Positions 28,741-38,500 of a stretch of DNA of 64,000 nt are shown here, piece after piece. Every line of letters starts with the position of its first letter. Positions within the stretch are counted from its first letter, which is position 1. The notes under the pieces are model-generated. The model did no database searches. It had not been told where the DNA came from and was given only the letters and a program-made list of their open reading frames with translations. The translations under genes and the position numbers were made by a program. This DNA is from Cololabis saira (Eukaryota; Chordata; Actinopteri; Beloniformes; Belonidae), in NCBI RefSeq assembly GCF_033807715.1, contig NC_084599.1, positions 12,587,125 to 12,651,124 of the forward strand. The letters run 5' to 3'.

Positions 28741-29439
28741 CATATAGCTCATGAATGGATACACCAGTTAGACTTAAGACTTGCTAAGAATAGTTTTAAC
28801 AAGTACATATTTTGTCTCTTGGGAATTGTTTGTGGGGAATGGTATTCCTGCATCCAGGTTTTTGGAGTCAAACTCACTGCAGAAGCTATCTCAATTGATG
28901 CAATAAATTGTTCAAATTCACATCGTAACAAAGGCAGTATTCATAGCTTTATTTCACCTCAATGATAGCTGTACTGGGGTTGATTTTTTATATACATTAT
29001 CTGGTAAAAATTATATAAGTGCATAATAAGAGACATGGTTCTTTGACTGACCCACGTCAATTTAGCTGTTTAGCAATGTGAGTCAAGACCTGATATAGCA
29101 TGACAATTCTTATTCTAAAGATAGTATGGCTTTTTTGTGCAGTCCACTGTACTAAAATACAACTGTGACCAATTTTTGCATGAACTGGAAGACTTTGTGG
29201 ATAAACTTTGCAAATGGATGTTTAGAAATTAATCGTGTTTGAATCACACGAACAATCATCTTTATTGGAGGGGTTGTGGTGGAACCACATGAATAAAGAG
29301 CAAACCAACTATTGTATTACTTGTGTGTATTGTCAATAGTATGTGCATTTTTAGAAAATGGGACAAGGTGGTTGTGAAGCTCTGTTGGTTAAGGAGCATT
29401 TGAGATAAGCAAACACAGCAGTACTACATTAAGCCCCAT
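28741..29439. other. intergenic, no gene seen
   Basis: AT-rich sequence without supported features. Confidence 0.4.
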
Positions 29440-30110
29440 AGAGGGCGCAAAGCACAGACCGCCGCCGGCGATCCCATTCATTGCGTATGTGCTACCGTGG
29501 CCCAAGAGTGGTCCGCTCTGCCGCCGAGCTCGGCGACGCATGCGATGGCGCCTGCCGCAGTGTTTACGCCTGCCTTCGCCCGAATTGAACATTTTTTTAA
29601 TTTCACCGTGCCGCCCTGTGACGACATCTCGGCGCGTCCAATAGGAGAGAAGGTGGTGGAGGGTGAAAACAAACTTGCGGGTTGTAGATCAGAGACGATC
29701 AAAATGGAGGAAAAAATAATTTTGGCTGTGAGTATGTGCTCTCTGTTCAGCCTGAAGTAGACTTGGAAGCAGCCATCATGGAACTGTAGCTCCCCAACGA
29801 GCCTGTATTCCCCCAAATCCTGTCTTGCCATGAGGTTATCATGGACCCATACCCTCCTTGCTGCTGTTGCTCGTCTCCTCCTCCTCAGAAGAAGAACTAA
29901 AGCCAGGGCTTTTCTTTGAAGCAGGGAAAGATGCATTTTGCAAACCGAGCTGTAGCTACTGTATGTCCAAACGAGTGGGAAAAGGCGCCAGACCGGAAAG
30001 ACATTTTTCGGTCACCTAGCAACTTGCAACAAATATGTATGCGATGCGCGTGTGTGCACCTTGATCTGCGCCCACCCAGCGAACCGCGCTCTAGGTGAAA
30101 GCAGCTTAAC
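29440..30110. mobile_element. GC-rich degraded DNA-transposon-like remnant
   Basis: An island of high GC in AT-rich surroundings, with GACCGCCGCCGGCGATCC, GTGCCGCCCTGTGACGACAT and GCGCCCACCCAGCGAACCGC. A short frame starting MEEKIILAV (from 29704) recalls the first residues of MADF/Myb-like proteins in teleost Harbinger-type elements, but it ends after about 18 codons. I cannot define the ends or a target duplication. Best read as an old repeat, not a CpG-island promoter; this is inference. Confidence 0.35.
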
Positions 30111-33100
30111 CGTTCAATGGGTAGTGCTTCTGAGGTAACTTTGTCATACAGACGAACTGGAGAAAACAATGGAGGAAGCATTAGATCATGTGACCCGTTG
30201 GCCGACTCAAAGACCCACTTTGAAGTCCATTTTTCTTTGTATGGGTCGCAGCCATGTTACTGTCGTAAGACGTTTAGCAGAATATACCTTTTAACATGTT
30301 GACTCAACAGCGAAATCAAAAGTGACCATCGCACTTAGCTGACAAATGGGTGGTTGCTTTGCTAAGCGCAGTAGAATAATGATCACGAATGAGTAAGTGA
30401 TAAAGGCTAGCCATTGGCTGAGCTAACTGTCAATCAATCATCAAACTAAATTCCTTGCTTTATAGAAACGTTCCTAATCTGGTACAAAAAATTCATCCTC
30501 CTCAGAGTTGTCATGGGTGTGAAATCAAACTACAGAGACCAACACCGTTTTATGAACCAGGTTGTAAATACGTCTATTTCTGCTCTAAAGTTGGCCATTT
30601 TAACATGAGATTCAATGGAGATTGATTTGCTTTTGGAGCCAGCCTCCATCAGTCAGTGTAGGAACTGCAATGAATCTTAGTTCCGCATGAGTGTCAATCC
30701 GGAAGTTGGCACTTTGCAGTGACTTCAGCAACCAAACAAATGTTTCCTTTTCGCTCTACAATTGAGCCACATAATTTGAAAATGTCCCACCCCTAGGTAC
30801 AATTTCATTGGCCAGCACTTGTTAAGCATCCAGTTTGTTTGGCTGATGTATTGAAGCGTTGAAAGTTGAACATTTCTCAACTTTTAATAGAGGCAACGCT
30901 CCTGCTGCAATGGACGGAACCGACACTCGGCGTGGCTACACAATGACATCGCTCCTTTCAAAGTAAATTTAAATTGATACGCAGGACGCTTCCAACAGTG
31001 CTTTGTGAACGTTACATAAAATTCTATGTATCTGCAAAGTTTGCAGAGAATACGCTATATACCCCAGCAAAATCATCATCCAACAGAATTGATTTTGTGA
31101 TCCAGCCAGACTAGTTCACGTTGCAGTTTTTGTGCTATACCAAGCTTACTCTATGATTGTAGCTTCATGGTTAGCATACAGTTGCAAGAATTGTATTGGA
31201 TTTTTTAGAGAGAAAGCAAAGAAGATGCATGGGCTCACAATACTGTATCTCAGGATATAAGGGTGAATAAATTCCAAGAAAGGCAGAATTGTTAGTATCT
31301 GAAGACAGAAACTCGTAATGCATCAAGACTGGATTTGTTTTTTTTTGTGGTGACAAAGTATCACTGACTTGTCATGTTCTACGATTATCAAGTGCCAAAA
31401 CAACAATTAACTGCACTGTTGTAATACAAGCCCCTTCTGGGTACTACAAATCACATTGTCCTTCGCTCTGTACATGACAAGAAGAAGCAGTTCAATGGAT
31501 GACAAGGATTAATAAAACAAGGACCAAAGCAAGCAGGGACTGGTGGTTTGAGTTTGGCCTGAACATTTGCTTAGCTAATGAAAACCACATTGGCTGGAGA
31601 ACTGCTCTTCCAGATGAGTAAGGAGACTTTTGAGAGTGGTTGTGGACAACATGAAGCTAATGATGGATGGGGTTTGGCTCCAGTCTTGGTCTAAAACCTC
31701 ATCTGTGCCGGATTTTCTCCACACCAAATTTTGTCCCATGCAAACAGTTACACTGTCCAGTGGTCGGACCTCTGGAATGAGAAGTCAAAAAAATTTATAG
31801 AGAGTACAATTCTCCAGTCATCATTTTGGCATCTTTTTTCACTGTCTTCAGTTTTGTTTCACTCCAGCATTTCCAAACTTTCCAAAATGCATCATTGTAG
31901 CTTTGGTAATTATTATATTTTTCTTTCCAAAAGCACAAATCACTTAAAGCTCATTAATTGGATCCCTGCACACTATGTTTTGTTGCCTTGCAGTTTACAG
32001 AAGTAGATGGGTTGGCATGCTTGCTGTATGTGAGGAGGGATGCTGCATGAATTAGGTCTACCTGTAATCATTGTGGCAAAATATTCCCAGCTGTGTTTCA
32101 GTTTTTTTCAGGTATTACTCTGCCCAGGGCATTTCCATCTATCACCACTGTCTGGCGAACAATGCCTGGCACCTTTTCAAAAATGTACTAGATGTTGTTT
32201 CTCAGAATATGTGACGCAGACTACAACAAAAAGAAATCCTAAAAGATCATCTCAGGACGACTAATGCTTCACAAGTTCCCATGCAAACTAAGAATTTTGC
32301 CCTTTAACGCGAATTTTAGTACATTGGCATTGGATTGTTGTTTTTCTTCAATAATTATTATTCTTATTTGCTTTTTCCGAGATCCAACTTCTGACATGAC
32401 ACAGAAGTGTTCTTTCTTCCTGCCTGTGTTACATTCTTACAGCCGTGTTGCTTTCCTTTGCACACATGCTGCCCTCTTACATGACTCAGTTTCTCGAAGT
32501 CACGGATTAGAACAGGCAGCGTCTGTTATGGCTCACTCCAGTCTAGACATGAATTTGCATCACTTACAGGCTAAACTTCCAGCTGCATTATTTCTGGCTC
32601 AATAAAGCAATGTAGACAATAAGAAAAAAGTAGCTGAAGAAACACAGACCATCATTTTAGACTTTGTCATTTTTACAATTTGCCTAGTAGGCGTCATAAA
32701 AACAAAACTTTAATGATGCTGAAAGTTTTATTCTTTGGAGATAATTATGAGCCATCAATCTTCATTTTAGACAAAGGGTGGATTTCCACAGAAACATGAA
32801 TTCAGGTCAAACTAGATGAAAAAATGATTTTATCTGTTGACTTCAATCTGTACTTTATTTGATAGGCTACTGCTGAGTAAAATAGAGTTTGGTTGCTCTG
32901 AAGGGTAATACTAAACAGGCAACAGATGTTTACATGAAACACATGCAGGAACACAAGCTTATTAAACTATTTGTAAGAGAGCTAAGGAACTGGGGAGAAA
33001 AAGAGAAGAAGAAAAAAACTCAGTCTGGGAAAATAAGCCAAATACCTGTCTGCAACTCGGAACAGTTTGGAGTCTCGCTGCCCTGAAAGAACAATAACAG

Positions 33101-33388
33101 GCTTTGTAACTAATAATTGAGAATATTTAGAACTATTTATACTCTGCATAAAAAAGTTATGTTCCACATTCACATTTTTTTGGAATAAGGCCAATAAATG
33201 TTTCTCCATTAAGTAGACAGGCCACCAAGGAAGCAGGCCAGCAGACTGCTGCAGGTTTGCCTTGTTTGACACAAAACTAAGAATTCAGGAGACGACCCTA
33301 ATCAGAACATGAGAGGTCTGTCTGGGTCCATTCATGGTGCACATGTATTTAAAGTGTAGCTACTATAGAAATGTGTAACTGCTGTTGT
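30111..33388. other. intergenic, no gene seen
   Basis: Mixed sequence, probably including old repeats around 30120-30730 (for example GATTGATTTGCTTTTGGAGC, resembling common teleost interspersed sequence). The 113-codon frame at 32264-32605 has no domain. Confidence 0.4.
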
Positions 33389-34344
33389 TAGTCCATTCAC
33401 TCGTCAGTACCACTCAAGGTGACAAAACTTGCTTATGATTTTTTTAAATATCTACTGTATGTCTGTAGATGATATTTTGGTATGATAACCCTTCCTGAGT
33501 GGCAGCTGTATCATAGTTTGAGTGACATTGTGTGATGATTCTGTACTTGGTTAACCTTCTTAACACTATCTTAAGTACACACAGAACTTGATAACCCAAC
33601 TATAATCAGATCTTGACATATTCCCATTAATAACGTTGTTAATTTTGTTTAAAATATTGTTATGTATGTTGTTTATAAAACTAAGCTGGTTCCTTATCTC
33701 ATTGTGGTGTCCTTTATGTCCTGTATTTGCATGATAGAGACCAGTTTGTGACATTAGCCTAGTGGCTGTTATAGTTTCATAGGAGCCTTATGATGCTCTT
33801 CTAGTTTAAGGCTCACAATGACCTGCAACAATGATATATTAGGGGTATATTATACATTTACTGAATCCTTATGGTCCTGTGAGTATTCCAGTTTTTGTAT
33901 TTTGTGTCTCCGTTGTTCTTATATGGCACAGGGCTAAAAGATAGTATATCATTTAGGTGAAAAGTGTGTAAAAATGTGTGTTGTTTAGAGTTTAAAGAGC
34001 TGCAGTGACCTCTATGTTGGTCAGAAAGATTCACATCTTAGCTTGAATGAATGCTTAAAATGATACCAAAAGACAATATTGTGAAACAGATATCCTGTAC
34101 TTGAGTCTAAACCATATGCACCAGCATCTAAAATGTAATTTTCTGAAGGGGCTTGGTAACTTCATGAGCTGATAACTATGATATACAGCTGCCACTCAGG
34201 AAGGGGTTATACCAAAATATCATCTACAGACTAGGAATGGGCGATATTTTACCGTTCACGATATACCGTCAAAAAAATTCCTCACGATAAGAATTTGTCA
34301 TCTCGCGGTAAAAACGATAAATTCCCATTGATGCCGTTTTTGTG

Positions 34345-34389
34345 TAAAGCTGATTTATGGTTCTGTGTTAAATCCACGCACAACGTACA
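34345..34389. mobile_element. partial copy of the palindromic AAGGCTGATTTATGG MITE
   Basis: AAAGCTGATTTATGGTTCTG followed by TGTTAAATCCACGCACAACG matches one half of the palindromic element at 35779-35908 and 40821-40964, then stops at the GGAA tract. Confidence 0.7.
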
Positions 34390-34879
34390 GGAAGGAAGGA
34401 AGGAAGGAAGGAAGGAAGGAAGGAAGGAAGGAAGGAAGGAAGGAAGGAAGGAAGGAAGGAAGGAAGGAAGGAAGGAAGGAAGGAAGGAAGGAAGGAAGGA
34501 AGGAAGGAAGGAAAAAAAGAAGGAAGGAAGGAAGGAAGGAAGGAAGGAAGGAAGGAAGGAAGGAAGGAAGGAAGGAAGGAAGGAAGGAAGGAAGGAAGGA
34601 AGGAAGGAAGGAAGGAAAGAGCAGGAGGAAAGAAAGAAGGAAGGAAAGAAGGAAGGAAGGGAAAAAAGAAGGAAGGAAGGAAGGAGAGAGCAGGAGGAAA
34701 GAAGGAAGGAAGGGAAAAAAGAAGGAAGGAAGGAAGGAGAGAGCAGGAGGAAAGAAGGAAGGAAGGGAAAAAAGAAGGAAGGAAGGAAGGAGAGAGCAGG
34801 AGGAAAGAAGGAAGGAAGGGAAAAAAGAAGGAAGGAAGGAAGGAGAGAGCAGGAGGAAAGAAGGAAGGAAGGGAAAAAG
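34390..34879. repeat. (GGAA)n tract grading into a 53-bp higher-order repeat
   Basis: 34390-34619 is nearly pure GGAA with one AAAAAAG interruption. 34620-34879 adds GAGAGCAGGAGG units whose CAGGAGG cores lie at 34691, 34744, 34797 and 34850, an exact 53-bp period. One strand is essentially all purine over about 490 bp. The Lys/Glu/Gly-Arg frames on one strand and Pro/Ser-Phe frames on the other are artefacts. Confidence 0.95.
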
Positions 34880-35508
34880 AACGATAAATTCCCATTGATG
34901 ACGTTTAGTAGTATTTAGTATCTTTTAGAGCAGTGTTTTGGGGGCTCCAAAGACTGAATGTGGTGATAGATTTATAGTTAAAAAGATGGAGTTGAATTGG
35001 TATTTTTTTTATCGTCATTTTTATTGTTATCGGGATAAATACCAGAAATTATCGTGATACATTTTTTAGTCCATACCGCCCATCCCTACTACAGACATAG
35101 ATATGTTCAAAAATGATAAGCACGTTTTGTCACCTTGAGTGGTACTGATATCTGGTCTGGCCCATGGACTATTGTTTGTTGGGTTGTTTTTAGATGAGAT
35201 TTACCGCGTTCATTTGCAGCATTTTCAAACTTCTAATACTCTTTCGCCCGCGTGGGTCTGTGCCTAATACTGTATGTGCGCTGCGGGTTCATGATGATGG
35301 TTAAGGGGAGATGCGGGGCTGCGGGGAGGACGAGCGGTGCTGCAGCCTGCAGCTCAGCGGCTCAGCGGTGTCGCTGCTCGGCCTGGGGATTACGTTTGCG
35401 CACAGCGAACAGCACAATCCGACTGAATTTAAAAAGAGAAAAAAAAAAACAAGGGGGGCCCTGGAACTGCGCAAATTAGAAAAAAAAAACATCATCCCGA
35501 CGGAGTTT

Positions 35509-38500
35509 ATGGCTTCTGTGTCCGGAGAGGAAGAGGCGTCGTGGAGACTCATCGGTCCGGCCTCGGAGCTCTCCAAGCAGCGCTGCCGCCTCATACACTC
35601 CTCCCTCGGCCGGGAGGGTGATGTCTGCCTCTTCTTTGTGAAGGGGGACTTTTATGCCATGGATGCCCGCTGTGCACACTCCGGTAAAACCAAATCTCAC
35701 TCTCTCCTTTGTTAACCATTAAAAAAAAAAAAAACAAGTGAAAGTCGGCCACATTTCTATAGCTAAAAGTAAACGATAAAGCCTGGATTATGGTTCCGCG
35801 TTAAATCGACGCAGAGCCTACGGCGTAGGGTACGCGGGGACGCGCACCGTTGCGTACCCTACGCCGTAGAGTCTGCGTTTGTGTAACGCGGAACCATAAA
35901 TCAGCCTTAAGCGTATCCTCCTGTAAACATCTGCGTGAATTGAATTACCACGTTTACTGCCACTGGAGCCGTGATAGGCTTTCATTAGAAAAAACAACAG
36001 CAACCTGCCCCCTGCTGTCTCGATTTCAATAACCGCGGTTGAATTGGTTTGATATTGGATATTATGAATTCAACACCCATAAAACTTGTGATACATACCA
36101 CTGATTTTGGTCAATCCACTTGTGATGTGTTCATGGTCATCTAGACTATATATCACAAAACAGTAATTATTAAAAAATCATATATATGGGCTGATTTAAT
36201 GTGGTTTAATGAATTCAACACCCATAAAACTTGTGATACATACCACTGATTTTGGTCATATTGCTTGTGATGTGTTCATGGTCATCTAGACTATATATCA
36301 CAAGAGAGTAATTATTATAAAATCATATTATGGGCTGATTTAATGAGGTTTAATGAAAACAATCGGTGTTATGTATCACAAGTTGTATGGGTGTTGAATT
36401 CATTAAACCTCATTAAATCAGCCCATAATATGATTTTATAATAATTACTGTCTTGTGATATATAGTCTAGATGACCATGAACACATCACAAGTGGTTTGA
36501 CCAAAATCAGTGTTATGTATCACAAGTTTTATGGGTGTTGAATTCATAATATCCAATATCCAATATCAAACCAATTCAACCGCGGTATTTCAATAATGTT
36601 TAAAAAAATAAATAAATAAACAGCACCATTAAGTTTTTGCCAGCAGAGCTGTTGTGTTCTGATAAGAGGGTGTGATTAACAGGGGGTCCTCTGTGTGAGG
36701 GGGACATCGAGGAGGCTGACGGAGTGCTGCGGGTCTTCTGCCCCTGGCACGACTATGACTTTGATCTCAGAACTGGGCAATCTGGGACATCACTACAGGC
36801 AAGTATGCAGAACTAAGTCCTCGTTTGTTCACAATGCCCTTTTAGCCTCTCTATAATGAGGGCTGCAACAGAAATTAAATAATGAGAGTAAAGGTGATCT
36901 GTCAAAAGCGATTCAATTTAATCAGCAGCAATATGATAAAAACAGAGCCATGTTTTATCATTTCCCCCTGGCTTTTAATCATCAGTCCTCACAGCGCAGC
37001 GTTGCCATGTTTCATTTCAAGATACAGGCCTCAAGGGTGAAAGTAATAAAAACATTCTTGAAAAAAACATGGAAGTGATGGAAATACTTGTGAATTGAAA
37101 TCTAGAATATTAAATTGTCAATTGATTTTATGAACCTCACTGACATTTTATCCTAAATTGTGTACACTTTATATTATTGTTTTCAACAATCCAACAATAT
37201 AATTTTATGTTATTAACATGTCATTTTTTAAAACTTTACACAAAGAAACACACTCAGTAGAACTTGGGCACTGGAGTTTATGGTAGCTGCCAGTGGCGTC
37301 AATTCAGTGGAAGCTAAGGTATGGCAAGGTTACGAGTCACAGAACTTAACTAGAGTATCAATCAACACGTCCAGCAAATACTCATCACAGAAGTCTGCTA
37401 TGTAGCTTATCTGTGTGGTCAAGAAAACTGGAACTTTTTCAAATGCAGTCTCGATCACTGCAAAAACTCAAAATCTTACCAGGAATATTTGTCTTATTTC
37501 TAGTTAAAATGTCTCATTTTTAGTCAAAAAATCTCATTACACTTAAAACAAGAGTCATTACCAGAAAAATAACTTGTTATTTGACCATTTTCACCTGTTT
37601 CAAGTAAATTTTCACTTGAAATAAGTACAAAAATCTGCCAGTGGAACAAGATTTATCTTCTCATTACAAGCAAAACAATCTTGTTCCACTGGCAGATTTT
37701 TCCACTTATTTTAAGTGAAAATCTACTTGAAACAGGTGAAAATGGTTGTTTTTGAGTCTTGTCTTAAATGTAATGAGATTTTTTTTGACTAAAAATTAGA
37801 CATTTTAACTAGAAATAAGACAAATATTCTTGTTAAGATTTTGAGTTTTTGCAGTGTATAATAACTAGTGAAATCGATCATGTTGTTCTGATTTGCATTT
37901 GTACTTACGGTATTCTATATGTATTAAGTAATAGAATAATCAATACAAAGAGACACAGAGTAATTCCATAAATGTATTTGAAAAAACAAACATTTACATT
38001 TAACCCTTGAAGCCAAGGTGTGGCGGCTGCCGTACCTTGCCATACTGAATTGACGCCCCTGGTAGCGGCTGTGTCCACTTTGCAGCTGAGCACAACTGGG
38101 AGGCAATAATGGTCCACTATAGATAAAAAACAAAACAGCAAGGTTTTTCAGTGTGCACTGTTCCACCTTGAGAGATAGTAACAAAGAGGGAAAGAAGTTC
38201 TTTGTGCGAGGGGAAGCTGGAATCACCAATCTTAGCAATGATGCTCCTGTAACTCAGATGATTGTACAACACTGACCTTATGTGTAATCAAGCACTAATG
38301 GGACACCTCTTTCTGATGTTTTATGTAAAGCACTTTGTGTTGCATTTTATATATGCAGGAAAAGCGCTATATAAATAAAGATTGATTTGATTTGGTCTGT
38401 GTGACTTTCCAAAGGAGAGGACTTTTTTTCCCTAACATTGTGTATCCTGTTTATGAAAAGGGTTAAATAAGTTCAATTCAAATTCAGAAATACTTTATTA

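Larger units (their letters stand above)
34232..35088. mobile_element. hAT-type MITE carrying a purine-tract insertion, 857 bp
   Basis: Ends TAGGAATGGGCGATATTTTA and, reverse-complemented at the right, TAGGGATGGGCGGTATGGAC. The 8-bp target duplication CTACAGAC is exact on both sides (34224-34231 and 35089-35096). The body contains ATCGTGATA / TATCGTC motifs typical of this short-element type. About 541 bp between two 26-bp direct repeats (34314-34339 and 34881-34906) are foreign: part of a palindromic MITE and the GGAA tract. Confidence 0.88.
33389..35170. repeat. long inverted-repeat element, interrupted by a hAT MITE
   Basis: Left arm about 33389-33517 and right arm about 34177-34231 plus 35097-35170 are inverted copies. 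They share CAGTACCACTCAAGGTGAC, CTGTAGATGATATTTTGGTAT and CCTGAGTGGCAGCTGTAT in opposite orientation. The right arm is split by the hAT MITE 34232-35088, and removing it restores pairing. Between the arms lie about 660 bp of AT-rich unique sequence. No target duplication or coding region seen. It behaves like a foldback or long-TIR DNA element of unknown family. Confidence 0.75.

Noticed and set aside
29478..29936. 152-codon minus frame
   Set aside because: Falls in a GC-rich degraded repeat; Arg-rich low-complexity composition and no domain.
34295..34918. 207-codon Lys/Glu/Gly-Arg frame and its antisense Pro-Ser-Phe counterpart
   Set aside because: Produced by the GGAA repeat tract inside a MITE; no non-repeat coding content.
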